Assembly: GCA_964634605.1 (NCBI GenBank)
Contig: CAZWLJ010000011.1
Location: 1-62,127, forward strand
Length of the DNA: 62,127 bases
Direction: 5' to 3'
DNA from: UPXZ01 sp964634605
GTDB taxonomy: Bacteria; Bacteroidota; Bacteroidia; Bacteroidales; Paludibacteraceae
Shown: positions 52,285-62,125 of the stretch, in pieces
Layout of the letters: each line of letters begins with the position of its first letter
Numbering within the stretch: position 1 is the stretch's first letter
Notes under the pieces: generated by a model
The model's input: only the letters and a program-made list of their open reading frames with translations
The model's database searches: none
Told to the model about the DNA's origin: nothing
Position numbers and translations under genes: made by a program

Positions 52285-53346
52285 ATGAGAAATATACGAA
52301 CAGGCATTATTGGTTACGGATTGTCAGGAAGAGTATTTCACGCACCGTTTATCGATGTGATTGATGGTTTTGAATTGGCAAAAATCAGTACGTCCAATCA
52401 GCAAAACATCGAAATAATAAAAAAAAGATATCCTGCGACTGAGATTGTTGGTTCTGCTCAGAATATTATTGAAGACGAGCAAATTGACCTGGTTATCATA
52501 ACATCACCGAATACCGTTCATTTCAGATTGGCTAAGGAAGCACTGCTGGCAGGCAAAAATGTTGTTATCGAAAAACCGTTTACCAATACAACTCAGGAAG
52601 CCGATGAATTGATAGAATTAAGTAAGAAAAAGGGGAAAATCCTGACTGCCTACCACAACCGACGGTTTGTAAGCGATACAAAAACCGTAGAAAAAATCAT
52701 TAACAGCGGACTTCTGGGTGAATTGGTTGATTATGAAACTCATTTTGACCGTTATCGTCCCGAACCGCGTCCGGCCGGATACTGGCGCGAACAGGCTCTG
52801 CCCGGCTCGGGCATTTTTTACGATTTAGGTTCGCATCTGATTGATCAGGCGCTGCATCTGTTCGGTTTGCCTTTATCTGTTACAGCACATATCACATCTC
52901 AACGTCCCTGGGCAAAAGCCGATGATTGTTTTGATGTAAAACTACACTACCCTGCCCTTACAGCTACTTTAAAATCATCTATGCTTGCCTCTGTTCCCGG
53001 TCCGACTTTTCAGATTCACGGTACGAAAGGTTCGTACGTGAAATACGGACTGGATGTACAGGAGGAAAACCTCAACAGGGGAATGATTCCAAATACACCT
53101 GATTGGGGCAAGGAGCCTGAAAGCATTTGGGGAAAACTGGTTGCTGAATATAAAGGAGAGAAAATGGAATCTGTTATTGAGAGCGAGAATGGCGACTACC
53201 GGGAATTTTTCTTCAACCTGCGGGATGCAATTCATGGAAAATCCGAACTGCTGATAAAACCGGAAGAAGCCCGCAATGTAATCCGTGTAATTGAACTGGC
53301 ATTCCAGAGCAACCTTGAAAAAAGAACTGTTGAATTCGAATTATAA
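52285..53346 (+). CDS. Gfo/Idh/MocA family NAD(P)-dependent oxidoreductase
   Basis: The 353-residue protein has the N-terminal Rossmann fold (TGIIGYGLSGRVFHAPFI), the nucleotide/catalytic block VVIEKPFTNTTQEADELI with Lys in EKP near residue 98, and the C-terminal catalytic domain with DLGSHLIDQALHLFG near 180. It is close in style to YhhX/IolW-type sugar or scyllo-inosose dehydrogenases. The substrate is unknown. A strong bidirectional terminator follows. Confidence 0.92.
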   Translation: MRNIRTGIIGYGLSGRVFHAPFIDVIDGFELAKISTSNQQNIEIIKKRYPATEIVGSAQNIIEDEQIDLVIITSPNTVHFRLAKEALLAGKNVVIEKPFTNTTQEADELIELSKKKGKILTAYHNRRFVSDTKTVEKIINSGLLGELVDYETHFDRYRPEPRPAGYWREQALPGSGIFYDLGSHLIDQALHLFGLPLSVTAHITSQRPWAKADDCFDVKLHYPALTATLKSSMLASVPGPTFQIHGTKGSYVKYGLDVQEENLNRGMIPNTPDWGKEPESIWGKLVAEYKGEKMESVIESENGDYREFFFNLRDAIHGKSELLIKPEEARNVIRVIELAFQSNLEKRTVEFEL

Positions 53347-53365
53347 AAAATCAGTTATATTATCA

Positions 53366-53410
53366 CAGAAAAACTCTGCGCTGAGATTAATTTCGGGCAG
53401 AGTTTTTCTG
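53366..53410. terminator. Bidirectional terminator
   Basis: A 14-bp perfect stem (CAGAAAAACTCTGC against its complement at 53397-53410) with A/T-rich outer ends lies between convergent genes and can stop both. Confidence 0.85.
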
Positions 53411-53449
53411 TAAATGCATATTTCGTTTCGAAACACGAAACCTGTGAGT

Positions 53450-54316
53450 TTATAAAGTCGCTGTATTAAATGTATCGCCCTGCGAGAAGTCACCTGTACG
53501 ATATCCTTTCATAAACCATCGCATACGCTGTTCGGCAGTTCCGTGTGTGAATGAATCAGGTACTGTATAACCCTGTGCCTGTTTCTGTATGGTATCGTCC
53601 CCCACAGCATTTGCTGCTCCCAATGCCGATTCTATATCGCCTTCTTCCAGCTGAATCGTTCCCATTTTAACAGCATAATGCACCCAAAGACCAGCGTAGA
53701 AATCGGCCTGCAGCTCCAGACGAACAGAAAGGTCATTGTATTGTTTTTCTGATACCCGTCCCCGGTAATTTTGCATCTGATCTGTCAGTCCGAGCAGTTT
53801 CTGAATATGATGACCGACCTCATGAGCCGTTACGTAAGCAATAGCCAACTCACCGGGAGCATTATATTGTGAAGACAGTTTGTGAAAGAAATCCAGGTCC
53901 ATGTACACTTTCTCGTCGCCGGGGCAATAAAATGGCCCAACCTGCTCGGAAGCGCCACCGCATTCCGAATTCGTATAATCGGTAAAAGTAACAAAAACCG
54001 GTTTGCGGTACTGAATTCCTTCGCGTCTGAAAATTTCAGTCCAGACATCGTTTGCACTATTGAAAACTCCAAGCGAGAAAACCTTCAAATCTTCATTTTC
54101 CTTCGCTCTCGAGGGATCAACAGTTGATTCCGTCTGAGTGGAAGCTCCACCGTTAAAAACCTCCAGAAGAGGAGAAAAATCCTGACCGGTAAATAAATAA
54201 AGCGCCAGCATGATAATAGTTCCAAATCCGCCTCCCAAAGCAACTTTACGTCCGGTCGACATACCACGACGGTCTTCGTAATTCGACTCGTCGTCATTTC
54301 TGTTAATCCATTTCAT
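53450..54316 (-). CDS. YpfJ-type neutral zinc metallopeptidase
   Basis: The 288-residue protein has one membrane segment near residues 25-43 and a periplasmic-side peptidase domain with HEVGHH at 165-170, plus the YpfJ marks FFHKLSSQ near 143 and LELQADFYAGLWVHYA near 200. The last part TAEQRMRWFMKGY fits the family. It is likely a membrane-anchored zinc protease. Substrate unknown. Confidence 0.93.
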   Translation of the reverse strand: MKWINRNDDESNYEDRRGMSTGRKVALGGGFGTIIMLALYLFTGQDFSPLLEVFNGGASTQTESTVDPSRAKENEDLKVFSLGVFNSANDVWTEIFRREGIQYRKPVFVTFTDYTNSECGGASEQVGPFYCPGDEKVYMDLDFFHKLSSQYNAPGELAIAYVTAHEVGHHIQKLLGLTDQMQNYRGRVSEKQYNDLSVRLELQADFYAGLWVHYAVKMGTIQLEEGDIESALGAANAVGDDTIQKQAQGYTVPDSFTHGTAEQRMRWFMKGYRTGDFSQGDTFNTATL

Positions 54317-54389
54317 AAGTATTCAGTTTATAGTTGGTATTTTTTTATTTGAATTCCGAATGTAATTATTAATAAAACTGAAAGTAAAA

Positions 54390-55055
54390 CTACCAGTTTA
54401 TTTGAGTTTTTCCATGCTTTTTTAAATATTCATTTGCCAGTACAAAATGGTTGTTTCCAATAAAACCTCTGTAAGCAGAAAGCGGTGATGGATGGACGGA
54501 TTTCAGCACCAAATGTTTGTCATGCTGTATGTAAATACTTTTCTGCTGTGCATAATTTCCCCACAAAAAAAATACCAGATTATTTTTTTCGGATGAAATT
54601 ATCTTTATTACTGCATCGGTAAATGTTTCCCATCCTTTTCCCTGATGTGATCCGGCCTGATGTGCTCTGACTGTGAGCGTGGCATTCAGCAGAAGCACTC
54701 CCTGATCGGCCCAGCGGGTCAGATTTCCGTTTTCCGGAACGGGTTTTCCATAACTTCTCTCTATCTCACGAAAAATATTTATTAATGAAGGCGGTGATTC
54801 CACTCCGTTATTCACCGAAAAACACAGCCCATGGGCTTGTCCGGGACCATGATATGGATCTTGCCCGAGAATGACAATTTTCACCTTATCAAACGGACAG
54901 GCATCAAAAGCATTGAAAATGAGACTGGCCGGTGGAAATATCTTTCCGGTCTTATATTCTGATCGTACAAAGTCTGCAAGCTCCCCGAAATAAGGTTTGT
55001 CAAATTCCGGTTGCAGGTACTTTTTCCAGCTTTCGTCTATTCTTACATTTGTCAT
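54390..55055 (-). CDS. ung: Uracil-DNA glycosylase
   Basis: The 221-residue family 1 enzyme has the water-activating motif GQDPYHG at 64-70 (Asp66), GVLLLNATLTVRAHQAGSH near 132 and the minor-groove loop HPSPLSAYRGF near 187. It removes uracil from DNA in base excision repair. It is complete and stands between the peptidase and patB genes on the minus strand. Confidence 0.96.
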   Translation of the reverse strand: MTNVRIDESWKKYLQPEFDKPYFGELADFVRSEYKTGKIFPPASLIFNAFDACPFDKVKIVILGQDPYHGPGQAHGLCFSVNNGVESPPSLINIFREIERSYGKPVPENGNLTRWADQGVLLLNATLTVRAHQAGSHQGKGWETFTDAVIKIISSEKNNLVFFLWGNYAQQKSIYIQHDKHLVLKSVHPSPLSAYRGFIGNNHFVLANEYLKKHGKTQINW

Positions 55056-55144
55056 CCGGTTTGTTGTTTTTCAGGTATAATTCAGTTAAATATCTTTCAG
55101 AAACTTTGAATTTCACATCGCCCTGATAATCATATAAATAAAAT

Positions 55145-56329
55145 TTATTTTAGCTGATCTATACCATCGGTTGCTTCTTTCAGCTGTTTCATTGCCTGTA
55201 CAAGCACACTACGCGGGCAGCCGATATTAAGCCTGAGATGACGTTCACCACCCGGACCGAAAGAAGTCCCTTTGTTGAGTCCCAGTCCTGCTTTTTTAAC
55301 CATAAAATCCTGTAATTCATTTGAGTTCATATTCATTCCGTTACAGTCGAGCCATATCAGAAATGAAGCCTGAGGAATCATGGGTTTTATCTGAGGTATA
55401 TTTTTTTGTAAAAAGTCCACAACAAATTCCAGATTGCCTCTGATATATTCTATCATCTGCTTCAACCACTCCGAACCATTTTCGTAGGCTGCTCTTGCAG
55501 CATAGTAGGCAAAAATATTACCATTCGCCAGTTCGGAATTTTCAAGAAATTCGCTGAATTTTTTCCGGATTTCCAGGTTCGGGATAATGTATGACGAACT
55601 GATTAAACCAGCCATATTAAAAGTTTTGCTGGGCGCCATGTAGGTAATGCTGTTTTGTTCGGCAAGCTCTGAAACGATAGCAAACGGAATGTGTTTGTTG
55701 CCGGGTAATGCCATATCGGAGTGAATTTCGTCTGAAATGACCAGAATACCATGCCTGTAGCAGATCTCAGCCAGCCGGATTAAGGTTTCCCTTTCCCAAA
55801 TTCGTCCTCCGGGATTATGCGGATTGCAAAGAATAAACAACCGGGTTCTGCCCGTAATTTTACGTTCCAGATCTTCAAAATCCATTTCAAACAGTCCGTT
55901 TACTACTTTCAGCGGATTGAATACCACTTTTCGGTCGTTCTTTGTCGGGACATTCAGAAATGGCGGATAAACCGGTGGCTGAACGATAATCTCATCGTTG
56001 GGCAGCGTGAATGCATTGACTCCGAAGGCAAGCCCCGGTACTATGCCGGGCAGGAAACCAAGCCATTCTCTTTCGACTTTCCACTGATGCTGATAATTAA
56101 TCCATTGGAGCACACTTTTGAAATAATCTTCGCAAGCTGTAGTATATCCAAGTATCGGATGTTCCAATCGTTTCGATATTGAGTTTGTAATGAAATCGGG
56201 TGTGCGGAAATCCATGTCTGCCACCCAAAGTGGAATTACATCTTCCGTCCCGAAAAGTGATTTGCATTTTTCAATTTTTATCGCCCCGGTGTTGTGCCGG
56301 TCGATTACTTCGTCAAAGTTATATTTCAT
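55145..56329 (-). CDS. patB: PatB/MalY-type cystathionine beta-lyase or aminotransferase
   Basis: The 394-residue PLP enzyme has PLWVADMDFRTP near residue 33, NPHNPGGRIW near 169, SDEIHSDMALPG near 199 and the PLP lysine in APSKTFNMAG (Lys235). These are the marks of the MalY/PatB C-S lyase group that cleaves cystathionine to homocysteine. Some members also act as regulators. It is complete. Confidence 0.92.
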   Translation of the reverse strand: MKYNFDEVIDRHNTGAIKIEKCKSLFGTEDVIPLWVADMDFRTPDFITNSISKRLEHPILGYTTACEDYFKSVLQWINYQHQWKVEREWLGFLPGIVPGLAFGVNAFTLPNDEIIVQPPVYPPFLNVPTKNDRKVVFNPLKVVNGLFEMDFEDLERKITGRTRLFILCNPHNPGGRIWERETLIRLAEICYRHGILVISDEIHSDMALPGNKHIPFAIVSELAEQNSITYMAPSKTFNMAGLISSSYIIPNLEIRKKFSEFLENSELANGNIFAYYAARAAYENGSEWLKQMIEYIRGNLEFVVDFLQKNIPQIKPMIPQASFLIWLDCNGMNMNSNELQDFMVKKAGLGLNKGTSFGPGGERHLRLNIGCPRSVLVQAMKQLKEATDGIDQLK

Positions 56330-56444
56330 TTTATTTGTTCCAACTCCCTGTAAGGGAGCAATTTACAGTATTGATATTTATTTTATTATTTAGGTGAAAC
56401 GGAAAACCGGGCAGCCAAAAATAGGCTAATCTGTTATCAGATTT

Positions 56445-58037
56445 TTATGGTGTATCGGTAACAATGCTTTTTCCGATACAGGCATTCGGATACGGGATTT
56501 TCAGCAAATCAGATATCGTGGGAGCTATATCGGTAGTAGAATACTTTTCTGAAATAGTGCGCGGCTTTATACCTTTTCCCATCAGAAAAAAAGGAACATG
56601 AGTCATCGTGTTGTTTGCCTCACCTACTATATTGCCTTTATTATCCACTTCCAGCCAGCCGGGCATCAGTGTGATGATTACATCGCCCGCAGTGCTTTTA
56701 TTGTATGAGTTTCGGGTTTTCAATCTTGAGTCGGAATCACCGCCCGAATACATTAGAATTTCTGACGATGAATATGCTGCCTGTACACCCCCGAATTCCA
56801 TCATGAATTCAGCGACACGTTGCTGAAAATCATTCCAGTTCAGATTTTTATCTTCGATTTTCTGTTTATTCAGAAATATATTTTTCGCATAGTATCCTGA
56901 AATCCATCTTTCCTGCCCATAAAGTGCCATCAGATAGGTATTGAGCAATGCCAGGGATTTATCGGCATTAAACAATCCGGCAGGAATCTGATTATTACCA
57001 AGTTCTACAGGTGAATGTACATCGCTACTGCTTCCTACAATAAATATGAGCGTCTTATCCAGTCCGATTTTAGTGGATAATGCATACAGAAGCGACTGGA
57101 TATTTCTGTCGAGACGGATATACATATCTTCCTGTTCAGCATACCGGAGTGATGAGGCGATCTGATTCTGAATCTTCACTGTGTATTGAAGCATAAGTAC
57201 ATCTGTGTTCTGGTCGTTGCCGAGTTGTTCTTTTTCCAGAATTGTATTTGCAAGTTCTGTAACCAGTGAGTTGGCTGCAGGAGTGTTTTTTAAAATCGTT
57301 TTTGAACTATTTACTTCACTCCTTTCAGTCGGATTGTAACTGAATGGTGCTGTTCTCGAGCCTTTCAATGTCTGATTCTGATAGTTGGAAATGGATGCAG
57401 ACGGTGTCCATTTATCAGTTATCAGCTCGTTGAATGTTCCATTTACGTTCATCAGATCAGCCCATCTGGAAAGTCCTTTTGTATAGTATCCGGTTGTGAC
57501 CCATCTGTTTGTGCTGTCATCAATCCACGATACAGAAGTAGCTGTATGCCCTCCCATCATAATTGCATCTTCAGCCTGAATGGCAATGCTGTGTACTTGC
57601 GACTGATGGTTGTATAGCATCAGTTCGTCTGTAAATGTGGATGTGAGCAAACGATGGGCCGAGTATTTGTTTTTTGTGCCGATACCGGTCTGATTCTTGT
57701 CATACAATACTGAAACGATCTCATTTTCATTTCTGCTGAAGTGATAGTCACTGCTTATCCCGTGATTAAACGGAAAAGCACCGGTCATATAGGTAGCTGC
57801 GTCTGCTGCATTACCTGCCGAAACGATGTTGTGTTGCATATTCTTAAGCAACATGCTCTCAGTCATGATTTTCCGGAAACCTCCGGGAGTCAGGTATTTC
57901 CACATTTTTCGGATGTGACTGACCTGCAGTCCATCTATTTTAATGCCAACCACCAACCGGGGAGATTCCTGATTAAAATCCTGAGAAAAACCGAATGTGG
58001 AAAATAACAGAAATAAAAAGAATAATCTATTTCGCAT
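56445..58037 (-). CDS. Alkaline-phosphatase-fold secreted protein with metal sites apparently lost
   Basis: From the ATG at 58037 the protein has 530 residues with signal peptide MRNRLFFLFLLFSTFGFSQ; an upstream ATG at 58067 adds ten. It matches PafA-like phosphatases in order: VVGIKIDG, AATYMTGAFPFNHGI, LNTYLMALYGQERWISGYY, NIFLNKQKIE, STTDIAPTISDLLKIPYPNACIGK. However, the usual D-x3-H metal pair near residue 300 is replaced by unrelated residues (VKIQNQIAS), the D-H pair near 345 reads SSSDVHS, and the usual Thr-x3-His next to the nucleophile is not seen. It may be a non-catalytic binding protein, or use other residues. Confidence 0.75.
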   Translation of the reverse strand: MRNRLFFLFLLFSTFGFSQDFNQESPRLVVGIKIDGLQVSHIRKMWKYLTPGGFRKIMTESMLLKNMQHNIVSAGNAADAATYMTGAFPFNHGISSDYHFSRNENEIVSVLYDKNQTGIGTKNKYSAHRLLTSTFTDELMLYNHQSQVHSIAIQAEDAIMMGGHTATSVSWIDDSTNRWVTTGYYTKGLSRWADLMNVNGTFNELITDKWTPSASISNYQNQTLKGSRTAPFSYNPTERSEVNSSKTILKNTPAANSLVTELANTILEKEQLGNDQNTDVLMLQYTVKIQNQIASSLRYAEQEDMYIRLDRNIQSLLYALSTKIGLDKTLIFIVGSSSDVHSPVELGNNQIPAGLFNADKSLALLNTYLMALYGQERWISGYYAKNIFLNKQKIEDKNLNWNDFQQRVAEFMMEFGGVQAAYSSSEILMYSGGDSDSRLKTRNSYNKSTAGDVIITLMPGWLEVDNKGNIVGEANNTMTHVPFFLMGKGIKPRTISEKYSTTDIAPTISDLLKIPYPNACIGKSIVTDTP

Positions 58038-58102
58038 TGTTATGTATTTATATTTTATATACTTCACGGAGTATTCAGGAAGTGAAGAATATTCACGTCA
58101 TG

Positions 58103-59233
58103 TTACAATTTTCCTTTCGTGCTTGGCAACTGATAATTGTATACATCACGTTTGATTGCCATTTTCACAGCTTTGGCAAAAGCTTTGAAAATTCCTTCAA
58201 TTTTATGGTGTTCGTTTTCTCCTTCAGCTTTAATATTCAGATTCATGCGTGCTGTATCACTAAGCGATTTGAAAAAATGATAAAACATTTCGGTTGGAAA
58301 ATCGCCCACATATTCGCGTTTGAATTCTCCTTCAAATACCAGCCACGGTCTGCCTCCAAAATCCAGAGCAACCGAGCACAAACATTCATCCATCGGTAAG
58401 GTAAATCCGTATCGCTCAATTCCCCTTTTATCGCCCAATGCTTTCAGCAAGGCTTCACCAAGGGCAATTGCCGTATCTTCTATCGTGTGATGTTCATCCA
58501 CTTCCAGATCTCCTTTTACATGAATTTTCAGATCGCATCCGGAATGGCGTCCAATCTGCTCAAGCATATGGTCAAAAAACCTCAGTCCGGTGTTGATATC
58601 CGTATCACCGCTTCCATCCAGATTCAGATGGACATAAACATCTGTTTCTTTGGTCTTTCGCTCTACGGTTGAGGTTCGTTCGCCTGCAAACAGATATTCG
58701 GCAATTTGATTCCAGTCAGAAGTCTGAAGAGCACAGAATCCGGTAAGTCCGGTACCATCCAGCAGGTGAAAATTCTCATTAATTAATATCGCTTTACATC
58801 CAATATTTTTTGCAAGCTCCACATCTGAAAGTCTGTCGCCGATGACGTATGAATTTGTCAAATCGTATTCGCCTGTTAAATAACCTGTTAGCATTCCGGT
58901 ATTCGGTTTTCGGGTCTGAAGATTCTCTTCCGGAAAAGATTTATCAATAAAAAACTGATCAAAATGAATATCTTCATTTGCTAAAATCTGAATGAGTTTA
59001 TTTTGCACCCTGTCAAAATTCTCCTGCGGATATGCTGAAGTGCCCAGACCGTCCTGATTAGTCACCATAACCCATTCAAAGTCCAGCCGGTGACGAATAA
59101 AATAAAGATTACGTATCAGACCGGGCAGTAATTCAAGCTGCTCAAGCGTATCTACCTGAAATGTTTCTTCCGGTTCAACTATTAAAGTACCGTCGCGATC
59201 AATGAATAAAACTTTCTTTAAATTCTCAGCCAT
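58103..59233 (-). CDS. hisB: Bifunctional histidinol-phosphatase / imidazoleglycerol-phosphate dehydratase
   Basis: The 376-residue protein fuses a HAD phosphatase (FIDRDGTL, Asp12 and Asp14; VIGDRLSDVELAKNIG near 130) with an IGPD domain from about residue 190 (LRFFDHMLEQIGRHSGCDL, DEHHTIEDTAIALGEAL, metal-binding His clusters). It catalyses the sixth and eighth steps of histidine synthesis. No other his gene lies in the window. It has its own -7 element. Confidence 0.96.
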   Translation of the reverse strand: MAENLKKVLFIDRDGTLIVEPEETFQVDTLEQLELLPGLIRNLYFIRHRLDFEWVMVTNQDGLGTSAYPQENFDRVQNKLIQILANEDIHFDQFFIDKSFPEENLQTRKPNTGMLTGYLTGEYDLTNSYVIGDRLSDVELAKNIGCKAILINENFHLLDGTGLTGFCALQTSDWNQIAEYLFAGERTSTVERKTKETDVYVHLNLDGSGDTDINTGLRFFDHMLEQIGRHSGCDLKIHVKGDLEVDEHHTIEDTAIALGEALLKALGDKRGIERYGFTLPMDECLCSVALDFGGRPWLVFEGEFKREYVGDFPTEMFYHFFKSLSDTARMNLNIKAEGENEHHKIEGIFKAFAKAVKMAIKRDVYNYQLPSTKGKL

Positions 59234-59283
59234 TTTTTACCGAATTTATAAATCTGATTTTGAAGTTTCCAATTTGTATGATG

Positions 59284-59291
59284 CAAAGATA
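59284..59291 (-). promoter_or_regulatory. Probable -7 element of hisB
   Basis: The minus strand reads TATCTTTG followed by CA, a close -7 consensus match, about 51 bases before the hisB ATG. Confidence 0.6.
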
Positions 59292-59382
59292 CAAATTACT
59301 TCAGAGATAATAAATACATAAATCCACTATCCTGCCGGTCAGTCAGCAGAAAAAAATAACAAAAGCCACGGCAAACTGTAAG

Positions 59383-59413
59383 TTGATATATAGAAATAAA
59401 ATACTTATCTTTG
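59383..59413 (+). promoter_or_regulatory. Promoter of the antiporter-like gene with both elements
   Basis: TTG at 59383-59385 and TATCTTTG at 59406-59413, 20 bases apart, fit the Bacteroidota consensus. The start codon is about 64 bases downstream. Confidence 0.65.
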
Positions 59414-59477
59414 CACCCGCATTTGAAAAAGTGAAAAATTAAATTATTCTTCTTAAATTCAGGTATTTATAAAAAAT

Positions 59478-61154
59478 ATGGATTGGTTAAACTCATTGTT
59501 ATTTGGAAATGGTATTGCCCATACTATCCTTATTTACTCTTTTGTAATTTTTACAGGTTTAATTTTAGGAAAGATAAAATTCTTCGGAATTTCACTGGGA
59601 ACAACCTTTGTTTTGTTCATGGGGATTTTAGTTGGTCATTTCGGATTTGAGGTCAATCATGAAATTCTCGACTTTATCAAGGATTTCGGACTAATTCTCT
59701 TTATCTATTCCATTGGTTTACAGGTTGGTCCCGGTTTTTTCTCCTCTTTCAAAAAAGGAGGGATAGTTCTCAATTATCTGGCTGCCGGGATAGTATTACT
59801 TGGAGTCCTGGTAACCGTTTCATTTTTCTTTTTACTTGACGGGCGCGTAAGTATGCCAATGCTTGTTGGTATAATGTCGGGAGCTATAACCAATACCCCC
59901 GGACTTGGTGCAGCCCAGGAAGCTTTACGGCAGGCTAATGAGGCTGGTCAGATTGCCGATATTCCACAGATTGCCCTTGGATATGCTGTTGCATATCCGC
60001 TTGGAGTAGTGGGTATCATCACATCCATTGTTCTGATTCGTTTTCTTTTCAAAATTGATTTGAATAAGGAAGCAAAAGAACTTGAAAACGACGACGAAGC
60101 CACCCTGGATAAGCCCGACAGACTTTCAATTAAATTCACCAACAAAGCCATAGCCGGTAAAAGCCTGCATCAGATCAAGGAAATAATTGGTCGCAAGTTT
60201 ATTATATCGAGAATGATGCGGGACAATCATTATTTTATCCCTCAATCCGATACATTACTTTTGGCGGACGATATTTTATTAGTGGTGGCATCGAAATCGG
60301 ATACGGAATCCATCATTGCATTTATGGGCGAAGAGATGGAAATGAACTGGAAAGATTCGGAAAAGCGCCTGGTTTCACGACGTATTGTTATTACACGAAA
60401 CGAAATAAACGGGAAAACGCTGGGTTCGCTAAAACTGAGAACTATCTTTGGCGTGAACATTACGCGTGTCAATCGTTCGGGAATCGACCTGTTGGGTGCA
60501 ACTAATCTGGTATTACAGGTTGGAGACCGTGTAATGGTGGTTGGAGAGCTTGAAGCAATCGAAAAAGTTGAAAAACTGCTGGGTAACGCGTTGAAAAAAC
60601 TTAACGAACCACCTGTAATTACCATTTTCGTCGGTATATTTTTAGGAATTCTGTTCGGAAGTATTCCATTTTATTTCCCGGGAATGCCTATGCCCGTGAA
60701 GCTTGGTCTGGCTGGTGGTCCGCTGATTATTGCTATACTGATTGGCCGGTTCGGGTATAAATTAAAACTTATTACCTATACAACTCAAAGTGCCAATCTG
60801 ATGCTCCGTGAAGTTGGTATTACACTATTCCTTGCGAGTGTTGGACTGGCATCAGGAAGTCAGTTTGTCGAAACTGTTTTCACCAGCAACGGGCTGCTAT
60901 GGGTTGGTATCGGATTTCTGATTACCGTCATTCCATTGCTTACAATTGGAATAATCGGCCGAAAAGCAGTAAAATTAAACTACTTCACTCTCATGGGTTT
61001 ACTTGCAGGCAGTACCACCGATCCTCCGGCACTGGCATATTCAAGTTCCGTTGCACCTAACGATCAACCGGCTGTGGCATACTCTACTGTGTATCCTCTG
61101 ACAATGTTTCTGAGAGTGATTATGGCCCAGATTCTTATCTTGCTGTTTATATAA
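59478..61154 (+). CDS. AAE-family putative transporter (YidE/YbjL-like) with TrkA-C domains
   Basis: The 558-residue protein has two blocks of five or six membrane segments (residues about 10-190 and 380-555) separated by two RCK_C/TrkA-C domains (near 215-290 and 300-375: NEINGKTLGSLKLRTIFGVNITRVNRSG). The repeats GAITNTPGLGAAQEA and GSTTDPPALAYSSSV mark the aspartate:alanine exchanger family. Substrate is probably an organic anion, but not readable. It is complete and has its own promoter. Confidence 0.93.
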   Translation: MDWLNSLLFGNGIAHTILIYSFVIFTGLILGKIKFFGISLGTTFVLFMGILVGHFGFEVNHEILDFIKDFGLILFIYSIGLQVGPGFFSSFKKGGIVLNYLAAGIVLLGVLVTVSFFFLLDGRVSMPMLVGIMSGAITNTPGLGAAQEALRQANEAGQIADIPQIALGYAVAYPLGVVGIITSIVLIRFLFKIDLNKEAKELENDDEATLDKPDRLSIKFTNKAIAGKSLHQIKEIIGRKFIISRMMRDNHYFIPQSDTLLLADDILLVVASKSDTESIIAFMGEEMEMNWKDSEKRLVSRRIVITRNEINGKTLGSLKLRTIFGVNITRVNRSGIDLLGATNLVLQVGDRVMVVGELEAIEKVEKLLGNALKKLNEPPVITIFVGIFLGILFGSIPFYFPGMPMPVKLGLAGGPLIIAILIGRFGYKLKLITYTTQSANLMLREVGITLFLASVGLASGSQFVETVFTSNGLLWVGIGFLITVIPLLTIGIIGRKAVKLNYFTLMGLLAGSTTDPPALAYSSSVAPNDQPAVAYSTVYPLTMFLRVIMAQILILLFI

Positions 61155-61200
61155 CCGGATGAATAAATGCCCGGGTATTTTGCAGCCGACAAACTTTTAA

Positions 61201-61240
61201 TAATTAAAGCCGGATTTTTTACCAAATCCGGCTTTAATTA
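61201..61240. terminator. Bidirectional terminator
   Basis: A perfect 17-bp stem with a 6-base loop (61201-61217 against 61224-61240), A/T-rich at both ends, lies between the convergent transporter and DUF937 genes. Confidence 0.85.
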
Positions 61241-61256
61241 TTTCCAAAAATAAAAA

Positions 61257-61844
61257 TTACTTCTTCATAAACATATCCAGAATATCATCCAGAGGACTTC
61301 CGTCTTTGTCTTTGTCTAACATTCCCGAAATCATATCAAAAATACCACCTCCGGAACTTTTTTGTTGTCCGCCACCTAAAATACCTCCCAGTAAATCTCC
61401 TAAGCCACCGGCATTTACATTATTCGTACTTTTTTCCTTACCGAGATAAGCCATAACCACCGGAGCCAGCATTTTAATAATCGGGCCTATTTTATCCATA
61501 CTGATACCCGTCTTCTGAGCCACTCCATTTTCTACAGCGCTTACATTATTTCCAAATACATGCCCCAAAATACCACCGCCATCCTGAAGAAGATCGCCAG
61601 TGCCGCCTGAAAGAATACTTCCAAGGTTATCAAGCAAACTGCCATCATGTTTTGATTCCAAAGCATTATTCAGACTTTCAGCGCCTTCAGGAGTCTGTAC
61701 ATTCTTATTTAAACCACCCAGAATCACCGGAATAGCCGTGTTCACTGCTGCTGAGGCCTGATTTTTATCCAAACCAAACTGACCTGCAACACTTTCGACG
61801 ATAGACTGACCTATCGAACTGTTTAATAAATCAGATAAATTCAT
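61257..61844 (-). CDS. DUF937 family protein
   Basis: The 195-residue protein starts MNLSDLLNSSIGQSIVESVAGQFG and continues with VNTAIPVILGGLNKN, DNLGSILSGG and LGDLLGGILGG. These helical and glycine-rich blocks characterise DUF937. The C-terminal tail reads LDKDKDGSPLDDILDM, with an acidic stretch like a single EF-hand loop. No signal peptide is evident. Function unknown. Confidence 0.92.
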   Translation of the reverse strand: MNLSDLLNSSIGQSIVESVAGQFGLDKNQASAAVNTAIPVILGGLNKNVQTPEGAESLNNALESKHDGSLLDNLGSILSGGTGDLLQDGGGILGHVFGNNVSAVENGVAQKTGISMDKIGPIIKMLAPVVMAYLGKEKSTNNVNAGGLGDLLGGILGGGQQKSSGGGIFDMISGMLDKDKDGSPLDDILDMFMKK

Positions 61845-61881
61845 ACTAATAATTTTTTAAAAGTTAAGAGAAAAGTTTTTT

Positions 61882-61889
61882 CAAATATA
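61882..61889 (-). promoter_or_regulatory. Probable -7 element of the DUF937 gene
   Basis: The minus strand reads TATATTTG, matching TAnnTTTG, 38 bases before the ATG. Confidence 0.45.
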
Positions 61890-62030
61890 CGTATTTTAAT
61901 TTTAAAAAACCGTACCCGATAAATCATTTTGTTTAAAAATAAATAATATACTGATAGTAAGTAATTTGATAAAACACAAAATTTAATTTAAATTTTAGGT
62001 CATTTCTTTTTTCATTATACTAAAATTTTA

Positions 62031-62038
62031 TATCTTTG
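62031..62038 (+). promoter_or_regulatory. Probable -7 element of tRNA-Gln
   Basis: TATCTTTG followed by CA, 17 bases before the tRNA, is a strong -7 match. Confidence 0.65.
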
Positions 62039-62054
62039 CACCCGAAATAATTAT

Positions 62055-62125
62055 TGTCCTATAGCGTAATGGTAGCGCAGCAGATTCTGGATCTGTTAGT
62101 CTAGGTTCGAGCCCTGGTAGGACAA
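62055..62125 (+). tRNA. tRNA-Gln(CTG)
   Basis: A complete cloverleaf is readable: acceptor TGTCCTA paired with TAGGACA, D-arm with AATGGTAG, anticodon loop TTCTGGA (anticodon CTG, glutamine), T-loop TTCGAGC, and discriminator A at 62125. CCA is not encoded. The window ends two bases later. Confidence 0.93.
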
